Part shown: positions 10,418 to 18,832 of the stretch, piece by piece | How the letters are laid out: every line of letters starts with the position of its first letter | How positions within the stretch are numbered: position 1 is the stretch's first letter | DNA from: Agaribacterium haliotis | GTDB lineage: Bacteria; Pseudomonadota; Gammaproteobacteria; Pseudomonadales; Cellvibrionaceae | Assembly: GCF_002312815.1 (NCBI RefSeq) | Contig: NZ_NKQJ01000005.1 | Span: forward strand, 41,548 to 105,547 | Length of the DNA stretch: 64,000 nt | Reading direction: 5' to 3' | The notes under the pieces: model-generated | Seen by the model: the letters and a program-made list of their open reading frames with translations, nothing else | Told to the model about the DNA's origin: nothing | Database searches by the model: none | Position numbers and translations under genes: made by a program

Positions 10418-11044
10418 GTGTTAGAGATCGTAAGCTCCGGTGGGTGGCTGATGCTGCCAATCATTATTTGTTCCATTGTGGTTGTAGGTATTTGCGCAGA
10501 GCGCTTTTGGACCTTAAACCCGGAGAAAATCACACCAAAACATCAGCTCGGGCAGGTCTGGGGCTGGATACAAGCGAAGGAGCTGGACTCGGCCAAATTA
10601 AAAAGCCTGCGCCAGAGCTCGCCGCTTGGGCGCATACTTGCCGCCGGGCTTGGCAATAGCCGCCACGGTCGCGATGTGATGCGCGACAGCATTGAAGAGG
10701 CCGCCAGTGAAGTTGTGCACGACTTAGAGCGCTACTTAGGCCCGCTCGGCACGATCGCCGCCATCGCGCCGCTGTTGGGTTTGCTCGGTACCGTGATCGG
10801 CATGATCAAAGTCTTTACCGCGCTTAATTTAATGGGCGCCGGCAATGCCCAGGTGCTCGCCGGTGGCATCTCTGAAGCTCTGGTAACCACCGCCGCCGGC
10901 TTGACCGTGGCAATTCCTGCAATGATTGCGCACCGCTATTTTGTGCGCCGGGTGGATTCGCTGGTGGTGCAAATGGAGCAAGAGGCAGTGAAGTTGGTGG
11001 ATGCGCTGCACAATGAGCGCCGCGTTGATCTTAAGGGCGCTTAA
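10418..11044 (+). CDS. exbB: ExbB/TolQ-type proton channel subunit
   Basis: 208 residues from a GTG start preceded by a good ribosome site (AGGGGAG). Three membrane segments (about 10-30, 110-135, 155-180) with the conserved LGPLGTIAAIAPLLGLLGTV and GISEALVTTAAGLTVAIPA. With ExbD it forms an inner-membrane motor that couples proton flow to an outer-membrane or periplasmic partner. No TonB gene is adjacent, so the partner is unknown; this ExbBD pair upstream of lpxK is a conserved arrangement. Confidence 0.9.
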   Translation: MLEIVSSGGWLMLPIIICSIVVVGICAERFWTLNPEKITPKHQLGQVWGWIQAKELDSAKLKSLRQSSPLGRILAAGLGNSRHGRDVMRDSIEEAASEVVHDLERYLGPLGTIAAIAPLLGLLGTVIGMIKVFTALNLMGAGNAQVLAGGISEALVTTAAGLTVAIPAMIAHRYFVRRVDSLVVQMEQEAVKLVDALHNERRVDLKGA

Positions 11045-11046
11045 CC

Positions 11047-11472
11047 ATGAAGTTTAAACGCCAGGTTACGGCCGAAGAGGGCGTCAATCTGACACCGCTG
11101 ATTGATGTTGTTTTTCTGCTGCTTATCTTTTTTATGGTATCGACCACCTTTACCAAAGAGAGCCACCTTGAAATTGATCTGCCCGAAGCGAGCGCCGACA
11201 AGCGCCAGCAGCAGACAAAAGAAATTGAGGTCGTCATCGATCAGCAGGGCAATTACACCGTTAACGGCCGTGTGCTTGTCGATAACAATATTGAAACGCT
11301 GCAGGCGGCTGTGGTTGATGTTGCCGATGGCGATAATCAATTGCCGTTTATTATTACCGGCGATGCCGACGCCAGTTATCAGAGCATTGTTGCGGTCATG
11401 GATCTTGCCGGTCAGCTTGGTTTTGTCAATTTAAGCATGACCACCCGCAGCCCCGAATCGGCTTCGCCGTGA
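11047..11472 (+). CDS. exbD: ExbD/TolR-type motor subunit
   Basis: 141 residues. One N-terminal membrane helix containing the proton-carrying aspartate (VNLTPLIDVVFLLLIFFMV), then a periplasmic domain. Starts 2 bp after exbB ends, so translationally linked. Partner of the ExbB-like channel. Confidence 0.92.
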   Translation: MKFKRQVTAEEGVNLTPLIDVVFLLLIFFMVSTTFTKESHLEIDLPEASADKRQQQTKEIEVVIDQQGNYTVNGRVLVDNNIETLQAAVVDVADGDNQLPFIITGDADASYQSIVAVMDLAGQLGFVNLSMTTRSPESASP

Positions 11473-11488
11473 CATTAGCCACAGCCCG

Positions 11489-12628
11489 ATGCCCGTGCCG
11501 AGCTTAGTTAAGACAATAGAAAAACAGTGGTACAGCGATAGCGCAGGTTTATTAGCGCTATTAAGCCCGCTTGAATCGCTGTATAGATGTTTGAGTAAAC
11601 AAAACAAGCGTCGCCAGTTAGCAAAGCAGCAAAGCAACAAACTGCCGGTGGTGGTTGTCGGCAATATCTCGGTTGGCGGCACCGGTAAAACGCCGCTGAT
11701 AATTGCATTAATTAAGCGCCTGCAAGCCGAGGGCCTGCGCGCTGGAGTCGTTAGCCGCGGTTATGGGCGCAGCACAAAAGGCCTAAAAAAAGTTAGCGCC
11801 GACAGCCGCGCCGACGAAGTTGGCGATGAGCCGCTGGAGATTTTTCTGGCCACAGGCGCTGGCGTATGGGTGGCCGAAGCGCGCTGCGACGCGGTGGCCG
11901 CTGCTGAAAAATCAAACGCGATCGACCTGATTTTAAGCGACGACGGTTTGCAGCACTACCGAATGGCGCGGGATATTGAGGTGGCGGTGATTGGCCCCCA
12001 GGGTTTGGGCAATGGCCATTTATTGCCTGTTGGCCCGCTGCGCGAAGCGCCATCGCGCTTAGATACCGTCGACTTTATTATTCAGCGCAGCGATCAGCCA
12101 ATAAAAACCGCGGCGCCGCAATTTCCGCTTAGCTTTGCCGGCGGCGCCTGGCGCAAGCTCACTACGTCGGTTAAGGGCGACAAGCTAAAACGCGATGCGG
12201 AGCACCGTTTTGCCAGTTTGCCCAAACAGGATAAAAAACTGATTGCCTACGCCGGTATCGGTCAGCCCCAACGTTTTTTTGATGAGCTAAGCCGCCAGGG
12301 CCTGGAATTTGAGGCCAGAGCAAAAAAAGATCACGGCCGTTATCAAGCCAGTGATTTTAGCAGTGAATTTTGCTATTTAATGACAGCCAAAGATGCAGTC
12401 AAATGCCGGGAACTGTTTAGTGAGGGCGCTGAGCCGCTTGAGTTAAACGGGCGCAATGCGCTTGATAAGAGCAATGCGCCTGATAAGAGTAATACAGGTA
12501 GCCAGAGCCATAGCGAACAGCATCAAGACATCGATATTTATTATTACGAATTAAATGTTTGCCTCAATGAGGATTTTTTCAGCGCATTTTTGCAAAAACT
12601 TAAATCGCTTAAAAAAATAAACTTGTAA
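11489..12628 (+). CDS. lpxK: LpxK, tetraacyldisaccharide 4'-kinase
   Basis: Phosphorylates the 4' position of the lipid A disaccharide at the inner face of the inner membrane. 379 residues. P-loop VVGNISVGGTGKTPL near residue 55, then GVVSRGYGR and LILSDDGLQHYRM. A hydrophilic stretch near residues 320-350 is made of an 18-bp duplicated unit (12455-12490) and is absent from typical LpxK, explaining the extra length over about 330. Follows exbD by 16 bp, likely same operon. Confidence 0.94.
   Translation: MPVPSLVKTIEKQWYSDSAGLLALLSPLESLYRCLSKQNKRRQLAKQQSNKLPVVVVGNISVGGTGKTPLIIALIKRLQAEGLRAGVVSRGYGRSTKGLKKVSADSRADEVGDEPLEIFLATGAGVWVAEARCDAVAAAEKSNAIDLILSDDGLQHYRMARDIEVAVIGPQGLGNGHLLPVGPLREAPSRLDTVDFIIQRSDQPIKTAAPQFPLSFAGGAWRKLTTSVKGDKLKRDAEHRFASLPKQDKKLIAYAGIGQPQRFFDELSRQGLEFEARAKKDHGRYQASDFSSEFCYLMTAKDAVKCRELFSEGAEPLELNGRNALDKSNAPDKSNTGSQSHSEQHQDIDIYYYELNVCLNEDFFSAFLQKLKSLKKINL
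12455..12490 (+). repeat. 18-bp direct duplication inside lpxK
   Basis: Two adjacent 18-bp units starting AATGCGCTTGATAAGAGC, one difference between them; they encode NALDKS and NAPDKS. Frame is preserved. Confidence 0.8.
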
Positions 12629-12778
12629 TAATAAGGCCGATGCCCGGCAAAAAAGAACTGCAGTCAATACTGGTGCCTATAAAAAATAGCGCGTTTAATC
12701 AGAACGCAATAGCGAGCGAAAAGCCGTTTATAAAATATAGCAGTGTAAAAAAAACAAAAACCTGTTAGAGAAAACATT

Positions 12779-13579
12779 ATGAGTTTCAGCGTTATTATTC
12801 CGGCGCGCTTTGCATCGACGCGACTGCCCGGCAAACCTCTGGCCGATATTGCCGGCAAAAGCATGATTCAGCGCGTGTGGGAGCAAGCTTCGCTCAGCGA
12901 TGCCGAGCGCGTAATTATCGCCACCGATCACCAGGGCGTTGCCGACTGCGCTAAGGGCTTTGGTGCTGAAGTCTGTATGACCAGGGCCGATCACGAAAGT
13001 GGTACCGACCGCCTTGCCGAAGTGGTGGGCAAGCTCGCTTTTGCCGATTCGGATATTGTCGTTAACGTGCAGGGCGACGAGCCGCTAATGCCTCCTGCCG
13101 TGATTAATCAGGTCGCCAAAAATTTACAGCTGGCAAGTCAGGCGAGCTGTGCCACGGCCAGCGAGCGCATCTGTGATGCCGAGCGGTTCTTTGATGCCAA
13201 TGCTGTAAAAGTTGTGGCCGATGCGCAAGGCCTTGCCCTGTATTTTTCGCGCGCGCCAATGCCCTGGCACCGCGGCTTATTAAATGATTTAAGTTCAGAT
13301 AGGCAGCAGAGCCTGGCACTCGTAGAAAAGGCCTTGGCCGAGCAGCCAGCATTTAAACACATAGGCATTTACGCCTACCGCGTGGCTTTGCTAAACGCTT
13401 TTGTTACCTGGCCGCTTTGCGCGCTTGAGTCGATAGAAAAGCTCGAACAACTTCGAATTTTACATCAGGGCCACCGCATTCACGTTGCCGAAGCCTGTGA
13501 AGCTGTGCCCGGTGGCATCGATACTCAAGCTGATCTCGACAAGCTGCGCAAACAGCTCGAGTCCGCCGGCTCGGCGTAA
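12779..13579 (+). CDS. kdsB: KdsB, CMP-Kdo synthetase
   Basis: Activates Kdo with CTP for lipopolysaccharide core assembly. 266 residues. N-terminal nucleotide-binding motif FSVIIPARFASTRLPGKPL, then VNVQGDEPL and HIGIYAYR, all family hallmarks. The 150-bp gap to lpxK contains no gene. In Pseudomonas and E. coli a small Trm112/YcaR-like gene usually lies there; it is absent here. Confidence 0.96.
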   Translation: MSFSVIIPARFASTRLPGKPLADIAGKSMIQRVWEQASLSDAERVIIATDHQGVADCAKGFGAEVCMTRADHESGTDRLAEVVGKLAFADSDIVVNVQGDEPLMPPAVINQVAKNLQLASQASCATASERICDAERFFDANAVKVVADAQGLALYFSRAPMPWHRGLLNDLSSDRQQSLALVEKALAEQPAFKHIGIYAYRVALLNAFVTWPLCALESIEKLEQLRILHQGHRIHVAEACEAVPGGIDTQADLDKLRKQLESAGSA

Positions 13580-13618
13580 ATACCTGTAACGTATACCTTC
13601 CAAACTGAGTAACCCGTT

Positions 13619-14119
13619 ATGCAAAGAGTCTTATTTGTTTGTTTGGGCAATATTTGCCGCTCGCCAACGGCCGAGGCCGTGATGCAAAAAAAAGTTGCGA
13701 AGGCGGGTTTAAACAAGCGCATCGATATCGACAGCGCCGGCACCTCTAACTGGCACGAAGGCAAGCGCCCCGATGCACGCGCAATTGCCAAAGGTGGTGA
13801 GCGCGGTTACGACTTAAATTCACTGCACGCGCGCCAGGCCATTGCCGCGGATTTTGAGCAGTTTGATTATATTCTGGCAATGGATCAAAGCAATTACGAC
13901 GATCTAGCTGCAATTGCGCCAGAAGGGCTTAATTCCAAGCTCAGCTTATTTTTGGATTTTTCCAAGCAAGATCGTTATCGCGAAGTGCCGGACCCGTATT
14001 ACGGCGGCGACGAAGGTTTTGCCTTGGTGCTCGATTTAATTGAAGACGCCTGCGATGGTTTAATTGAGCACATTGTGCAAACACAGACTCAAGCACAAAC
14101 AAAAGGCGGTGGTGTTTAA
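13619..14119 (+). CDS. Low-molecular-weight protein-tyrosine phosphatase
   Basis: 166 residues. The catalytic loop VCLGNICRSPTAE (CX5R) sits at residues 7-19 and the general-acid motif DPYYGG near residue 124. Cytosolic phosphatase of the Wzb/Etp/YfkJ class; physiological substrate unknown. Between kdsB and murB, with a 1-base overlap (TAATG) to murB, the same order as in Pseudomonas. Confidence 0.92.
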   Translation: MQRVLFVCLGNICRSPTAEAVMQKKVAKAGLNKRIDIDSAGTSNWHEGKRPDARAIAKGGERGYDLNSLHARQAIAADFEQFDYILAMDQSNYDDLAAIAPEGLNSKLSLFLDFSKQDRYREVPDPYYGGDEGFALVLDLIEDACDGLIEHIVQTQTQAQTKGGGV

Positions 14120-15306
14120 TGCTGCAAGGCGACACGCTACCCGGCCTTGTTGTTGAGCGCGATGTGGCGCTGCAAGCTTTTAATACCCTGGCGCTGCCGA
14201 GTAAAGCCAAGGCGCTGGTGCGCTGTTATTCCGCGGCCGATGTGTCAGAAGCCCGGGCGTATGCAAAAGCCAAACGCTGGGCGCTGGCTATAGTTGGCGG
14301 CGGTTCGAATATTTTGCTGCCCGAAGCGCTCGATGCGCTGCTTTTAAAAATAGAAATAGGCGGGCGCAGTTTTGTTGCTGAAGACAGCCAGGCTTATTAT
14401 GTGCGCGCCGGTGCAGGCGAAAACTGGCACGACTTTGTTCAGTGGACTTTAGCTGAAGGCTGGCCGGGGCTCGAAAACTTAAGCCTAATCCCCGGTACCG
14501 TTGGCGCGGCGCCGATTCAAAACATCGGTGCTTACGGTGTGGAAGTCGGCGCGTTTATCGCTTGTGTTAGCGGCGTCGATCTCGATACGGGCGAATCGTT
14601 TAAACTCGATGCCAAGGCCTGTGAATTTGGCTACCGCGACAGCCTGTTTAAACGCCAGCACTGTCCGCGCCTGGTGATTACTTCGGTCGAGTTTTGCCTG
14701 CCTAAAAACCACCGGCTCGATGCCAGTTATCCGGCGCTTAAGGCCTACCTGGCTGCTCAAGGCCAGGCCGGGGCACATACAGAAGGTGGCACTGAAGGCA
14801 GCACAGAAGACCGCAGCGAAGACAGTAGCCAAGGCAGTAGCGAAGACCAAGCCCAAAATACAAACACTGCTGATGTAACGGCGCTGTCAGCGCAAGCGCT
14901 TGCCGATGCGGTATGTGCGGTGCGCCGCTCTAAATTGCCACAACCAGAAGAGCTGCCAAATGTTGGCAGTTTTTTTAAAAACCCGGTACTGCGTCTGGCG
15001 CAATTTGAAGCTCTAAAAGCCAGGTGGCCCGATGTACCCAGTTACCCGGCGGGCCCCGGCTTTAGGAAGGTGGCCGCAGGCTGGCTAATAGAGAAGGCCG
15101 GCTGGAAGCAGCGCTTTGTGCAAGGCGCCGAAGGCGTGTGTATGCACAGCCAGCAGGCGCTGGTTCTGACCAATATCAAGGCCGAGCCCTTAAGCGCCGT
15201 GCTGTTTTACGCCGAGCAACTACAGGCCGATATTAAGCGCCGTTTTGATATAGAGCTTGAGCGCGAGCCGCAAATACTTTCTGTGACGCGTCGCCATATT
15301 CCTTAG
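14119..15306 (+). CDS. murB: MurB, UDP-N-acetylenolpyruvoylglucosamine reductase
   Basis: FAD enzyme that makes UDP-MurNAc for peptidoglycan. 395 residues. FAD-binding half with AIVGGGSNILL, GAGENWHDFV and LSLIPGTVGAAPIQNIGAYG; the catalytic region has FGYRDSLFK and NVGSFFKNPVL; type I MurB by its long C-terminal part. An acidic Gly/Ser/Thr insert near residues 220-250 is built from six 12-bp units and accounts for about 25 of the extra residues over the usual 340. Confidence 0.95.
   Translation: MLQGDTLPGLVVERDVALQAFNTLALPSKAKALVRCYSAADVSEARAYAKAKRWALAIVGGGSNILLPEALDALLLKIEIGGRSFVAEDSQAYYVRAGAGENWHDFVQWTLAEGWPGLENLSLIPGTVGAAPIQNIGAYGVEVGAFIACVSGVDLDTGESFKLDAKACEFGYRDSLFKRQHCPRLVITSVEFCLPKNHRLDASYPALKAYLAAQGQAGAHTEGGTEGSTEDRSEDSSQGSSEDQAQNTNTADVTALSAQALADAVCAVRRSKLPQPEELPNVGSFFKNPVLRLAQFEALKARWPDVPSYPAGPGFRKVAAGWLIEKAGWKQRFVQGAEGVCMHSQQALVLTNIKAEPLSAVLFYAEQLQADIKRRFDIELEREPQILSVTRRHIP
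14782..14853 (+). repeat. Six 12-bp tandem units inside murB
   Basis: Consecutive degenerate units resembling GAAGRCAGYAGC, each encoding four residues (EGGT, EGST, EDRS, EDSS, QGSS, EDQA). Sits between the FAD domain and the C-terminal domain, where a loop would tolerate it. Confidence 0.85.
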
Positions 15307-15482
15307 GGAATATGCGCGCCATTGTGTGTCGCTGCTGGCGCGGCGAACTTGCAAGTGGTACATTTCCGATAAGCGGTGGTTCGTTGGGGCCGCCCGTGTT
15401 GCAAGGACTGCAAGTATGCGCAACGAGAATGCGCAGCTGACTTAAAAAGCCAGAAAAGCCAAAACAAAAAGAGCAGCGCTTG

Positions 15483-16127
15483 ATGCAGACAACCATAGTC
15501 GTCGCTGACGACCACGACCTTGTGCGCATGGGGATTGTGCGCATGATAGAAGATATAGATAACCTTACCGTTGTTGCCGAAGCCAAGACGGGGGAGGAGG
15601 CCATACAGGCTGTGCGTGCGCACAAGCCTGGTGTGGTGCTTATGGATGTAAAAATGCCCGGCATTGGTGGCTTAGAGGCAACCAAAAAAATACTTGCGAT
15701 TGCCGCTCAGACCAAAGTCATTGCCGTTACCGGAGTGACCGATGAGATGTACGCAGACCGCTTATTAAAAGCCGGCGCGGCCGGTTACGTTACGAAAGAA
15801 GCCGGCTTTGATGAAATTGTCGCCGGCATACAAAAGGTATTGCGCGGCGGGCGCTATATGAGCGGCGATGTCGCTCAGCAGTTGGCCTTAAAAAATTTTG
15901 CCGGCGGCTCTGAGGGCAACCCGTTTGATGAGCTAAGCGAGCGCGAATTGCAAACGGCGCTGATGATTTCCGGTGGCATGAAAGTGCCCGATATTGCCGA
16001 ATCGTTTTGCATCAGCCCCAAAACGGTTAACAGCTATCGCTATCGTATTTTCGAAAAACTCAATATTACCAGCGACGTTGAGCTTGCCCTGTTAGCGGTT
16101 AAGCACAATATGCTTGAGGTCGGTTAA
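15483..16127 (+). CDS. gacA: GacA/UvrY-family response regulator
   Basis: 214 residues. Receiver domain with acidic pocket VVADDHD, phospho-acceptor Asp in VVLMDVKMPG (about residue 54) and conserved Lys in AAGYVTKEAG; then a LuxR-type HTH with LSERELQTALMISGGM and SPKTVNSYRYRIFEKL. The ATG at 15483 is preferred over the TTG immediately upstream. The pairing gacA-uvrC is a classic gammaproteobacterial arrangement; the regulator normally answers the GacS/BarA kinase and drives small RNAs that sequester CsrA/RsmA. No such kinase is in this window. Confidence 0.92.
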   Translation: MQTTIVVADDHDLVRMGIVRMIEDIDNLTVVAEAKTGEEAIQAVRAHKPGVVLMDVKMPGIGGLEATKKILAIAAQTKVIAVTGVTDEMYADRLLKAGAAGYVTKEAGFDEIVAGIQKVLRGGRYMSGDVAQQLALKNFAGGSEGNPFDELSERELQTALMISGGMKVPDIAESFCISPKTVNSYRYRIFEKLNITSDVELALLAVKHNMLEVG

Positions 16128-16136
16128 CGCCGGCCT

Positions 16137-17969
16137 ATGACTGATACCGCACCAGCTTTTGATGCCAAAAGCTTTTTAAAGAATTTAAGCAGCCAGCCCG
16201 GCGTCTACCAGATGTATGGTCAGGACGGCGAAATTCTGTACGTTGGCAAAGCCAAAAATTTAAAAAAGCGGGTTAGTTCGTATTTTCAAAAAACAGGCCT
16301 GCCACTTAAAACCCAGGCGCTGGTTAAGCGCATCTGCAATATTGAAATTACCATCGCGCCGAGCGAAGCCGAAGCGCTGGTGCTTGAGCACAACTTAATT
16401 AAAGCGCAGAAACCACCGTTTAATATTCTTCTGCGTGACGATAAAAGCTACCCCTACATTTTTATTTCCTCTGGCGAAGACTACCCCAAGCTCGGTTTTC
16501 ACCGCGGCGCAAAAAAACGCAAAGGCCAATATTTTGGGCCTTTTCCCAATGCCGCTGCGGTGCGTGAAAGCCTTAACTTTTTGCAAAAAACCTTCAAGGT
16601 GCGCCAGTGCGAAGACGCAACTTATAAAAACCGCTCGCGCCCGTGTTTGATGTATCAAATTAAACGCTGTTCTGGCCCCTGCGTAAATATGATTAGCAAA
16701 GAGGCCTACGCCGAAGACCTAAGTGAAATTCAGCTGTTTTTAGAGGGTAAAAATGCACAACTTAAAAATACCCTCGGCAAAAAAATGGAAGAGGCCGCAG
16801 GCGAGCTTGAGTATGAAAAAGCGGCGGAATTTCGCGACCGCTTAGCAGCGCTGCAGCATATTCAAGCCGAGCAAAGCATCGAAGCGGGCATGGGTAATAT
16901 GGATGTGATTGCCTGCTGGCGTGAAAACGCGGCCAGCTGTGTGCACGTTATTTATGTGCGCTCGGGGCGCATTATGGGTAGCCGCAGTTATTTCCCAAGC
17001 GACAAGCTCGAAAGTGAAGAGCAAGAAGTGCTGCAGAGCTTTATTGCGCAAAAGTACTTAGGCGGGCAGAGCTTTGATGTGCCTTCGGAACTTGTCGTCA
17101 ACCACGCACCTGAGCACGACAGTGCTCTAATCGAGGCGATACAAGAGCAGCGCGGCAGCAATATTAAAATCAGCAGCAATGTGCGCACCTACAAAGCCAA
17201 GTGGCTGGCGATGGCGGTGGAGGCGGCGCGCCAAAACCTGCAGCAAAAACTCAATAGCCAAATGACGCTCGACAAGCGCTATCAGGCTCTGGCCGATGTG
17301 CTGGGGCTGGACGAGCCACCGGCGCGCATGGAGTGTTTTGATATCAGCCACAGTTCGGGCGAGAGCACTGTAGCTTCATGTGTGGTCTTCGACAGCCAGG
17401 GACCTAAAAAAAGCGATTATCGGCGTTTTAATATAGAAGACATCAATGCAGGCGATGATTATGCCGCGATGCATCAGGCCTTGAACCGGCGCTACACCCG
17501 CTTGCAAAAAGAAGACAAGGCCCTGCCGGAACTGCTGATTATCGACGGCGGCAAAGGGCAGTTAAGCCAGGCCCGCGAAGTGCTCGCCGAGCTCGGCATT
17601 CACTCAGTGATGTTGATCGGCGTCGCCAAAGGCCCGACCCGCAAGGCCGGGCTCGAGCTTTTGCACTTTGAAGATGGGCGCGAGCTAGATTTGCCCGGCG
17701 ATCACCCGGCTTTGCACCTGATTCAGTTTATCCGCGATGAAGCGCACCGCTTTGCGGTCAGCAGCCACGTGCAGGCGCGGGACAAAAAACGCCGCCGCTC
17801 GCGCCTAGAAGATGTGCCCGGTGTTGGCGCTTCGCGGCGCAAAGCGCTGTTGACGCACTTCGGTGGCCTTGGCGAGGTGATGAAAGCCAGCCAGGCCGAA
17901 CTGGCCAAGGTGCCGGGCATCAGCAAAAAATTAGCCGAGGAGGTTTACAGCGTTCTGCACAGCGAGTAG
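16137..17969 (+). CDS. uvrC: UvrC, excinuclease ABC subunit C
   Basis: Makes the two incisions in nucleotide-excision repair. 610 residues. N-terminal GIY-YIG-type nuclease (GVYQMYGQDGEILYVGKAKN), UVR motif near residue 205-240 (EKAAEFRDRLAAL), RNase H-like 5' nuclease domain (ECFDISHSSGE, LLIIDGGKGQL) and a C-terminal helix-hairpin-helix pair (VPGVGASRRKALL). Starts 9 bp after gacA. The window also holds uvrB at 51720. Confidence 0.97.
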   Translation: MTDTAPAFDAKSFLKNLSSQPGVYQMYGQDGEILYVGKAKNLKKRVSSYFQKTGLPLKTQALVKRICNIEITIAPSEAEALVLEHNLIKAQKPPFNILLRDDKSYPYIFISSGEDYPKLGFHRGAKKRKGQYFGPFPNAAAVRESLNFLQKTFKVRQCEDATYKNRSRPCLMYQIKRCSGPCVNMISKEAYAEDLSEIQLFLEGKNAQLKNTLGKKMEEAAGELEYEKAAEFRDRLAALQHIQAEQSIEAGMGNMDVIACWRENAASCVHVIYVRSGRIMGSRSYFPSDKLESEEQEVLQSFIAQKYLGGQSFDVPSELVVNHAPEHDSALIEAIQEQRGSNIKISSNVRTYKAKWLAMAVEAARQNLQQKLNSQMTLDKRYQALADVLGLDEPPARMECFDISHSSGESTVASCVVFDSQGPKKSDYRRFNIEDINAGDDYAAMHQALNRRYTRLQKEDKALPELLIIDGGKGQLSQAREVLAELGIHSVMLIGVAKGPTRKAGLELLHFEDGRELDLPGDHPALHLIQFIRDEAHRFAVSSHVQARDKKRRRSRLEDVPGVGASRRKALLTHFGGLGEVMKASQAELAKVPGISKKLAEEVYSVLHSE

Positions 17970-18001
17970 GGTGCTGCCCTCATTAGATAGAAGTGACACA
18001 C

Positions 18002-18583
18002 ATGCTTAGCACGCTACCGAACCAGCTGACGCTCTTTCGCGTTCTTGTTATCCCTATGCTTGTGGTGCTGTTTTACACCGACTGGCAGTGGCGCTTCTTT
18101 GCAAGTGCGGCGCTCTTTGGTCTGGCCGGCATCACCGATGCGCTCGACGGCTACTACGCGCGCAAATACAATTTGAGCACGCCTTTTGGTGCCTTCTTAG
18201 ATCCTGTCGCTGACAAACTCATTGTTGCCGTGGCCCTGGCGCTTCTAATTGAACAAAACGCCAACGCCTGGTTTACCTTGCCGGCGGTGGTGATTATTTG
18301 CCGTGAAATCGTTATTAGCGCACTTCGCGAGTGGATGGCCGAACTCGGCGCACGCTCCGCCGTAGCGGTTAGCTGGATAGGCAAGCTCAAAACCACCCTG
18401 CAAATTATCGCCATCTTGCTGCTGCTGGCTTTCCCCGCCGGCAGCCCGTTTTATCTTCACGAGCTGGGTCTAGTCACCGTCTACGGCGCTGCAGTGCTCA
18501 CTCTTTGGTCAATGTTTGTCTACTTAAAAGCCGCCTGGCCAAGTCTGAGTGGAAAAAGCATAAAAAGTGAAGAACAGGGCTAG
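18002..18583 (+). CDS. pgsA: PgsA, CDP-diacylglycerol-glycerol-3-phosphate phosphatidyltransferase
   Basis: Inner-membrane enzyme of phosphatidylglycerol synthesis. 193 residues from the ATG at 18002 (MLSTLPNQLTLFRVLVIPML); a GTG at 17993 would add three residues. The CDP-alcohol phosphotransferase signature appears as DALDGYYARKYNLSTPFGAF...DPVADK. Several membrane helices. Follows uvrC and precedes a tRNA-Cys/tRNA-Leu unit, a common gene order. Confidence 0.94.
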   Translation: MLSTLPNQLTLFRVLVIPMLVVLFYTDWQWRFFASAALFGLAGITDALDGYYARKYNLSTPFGAFLDPVADKLIVAVALALLIEQNANAWFTLPAVVIICREIVISALREWMAELGARSAVAVSWIGKLKTTLQIIAILLLLAFPAGSPFYLHELGLVTVYGAAVLTLWSMFVYLKAAWPSLSGKSIKSEEQG

Positions 18584-18589
18584 GCACAG

Positions 18590-18637
18590 CCCGGCAATTT
18601 GGCTAAAATGCGCGGCCTTTCAGGGGTGACCCGAAAG
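18590..18637 (+). promoter_or_regulatory. Probable stable-RNA promoter and leader hairpin
   Basis: A TAAAAT -10-like hexamer at 18604-18609 is followed directly by a GC-rich discriminator (GCGCGGCC), as in growth-regulated tRNA/rRNA promoters; the -35 is weak. Immediately after comes a hairpin at 18617-18637: CTTTC/GAAAG plus GGG/CCC with one bulged A and a GTGA (GNRA) loop. This would be the 5' end of a transcript covering the two elements and the tRNAs downstream. Inference from sequence only. Confidence 0.45.
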
Positions 18638-18675
18638 AAACGGCGCAGTGCAAACCATGCTGTAAAAGTAGTATG

Positions 18676-18790
18676 AGCAAAGCGCCGAGCCCGATAGGGC
18701 GACTGCTGCGAAGCAGCAAAGGTAAAAAGCCACTGGCATCCAGTGCATAACCGCTCGAACAGCGGTATGTTCTAGAAGCTCGGTTTTAAC
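18676..18790 (+). ncRNA. tRNA-Cys-linked structured element, copy A
   Basis: Copy A of a tandem pair. It begins with 28 bases identical to copy B (18676-18703), which contain GCCC-GATA-GGGC. Then come the hairpins TGCTGC-GAA-GCAGCA (18704-18718) and CACTGG-CAT-CCAGTG (18731-18745). The tail GTTCTA...GGTTTTA is shared with copy B. Bases 18738-18755 are an exact 18-base reverse complement of the D-loop/anticodon-stem part of the tRNA-Cys gene downstream. Not recognised as a known RNA family; could be a structured leader or a tRNA-derived repeat. Confidence 0.55.
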
Positions 18791-18832
18791 CCTGAACAAA
18801 TTAATGTTCAAAACAAGGTGCGATGCCTAACT

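Noticed and set aside
18640..18730. c-di-GMP (GEMM) riboswitch in the tRNA leader
   Set aside because: GCAAACC and GCAAAGC pieces resemble parts of it, but the GGTAGC...GGGTTACC half is absent.
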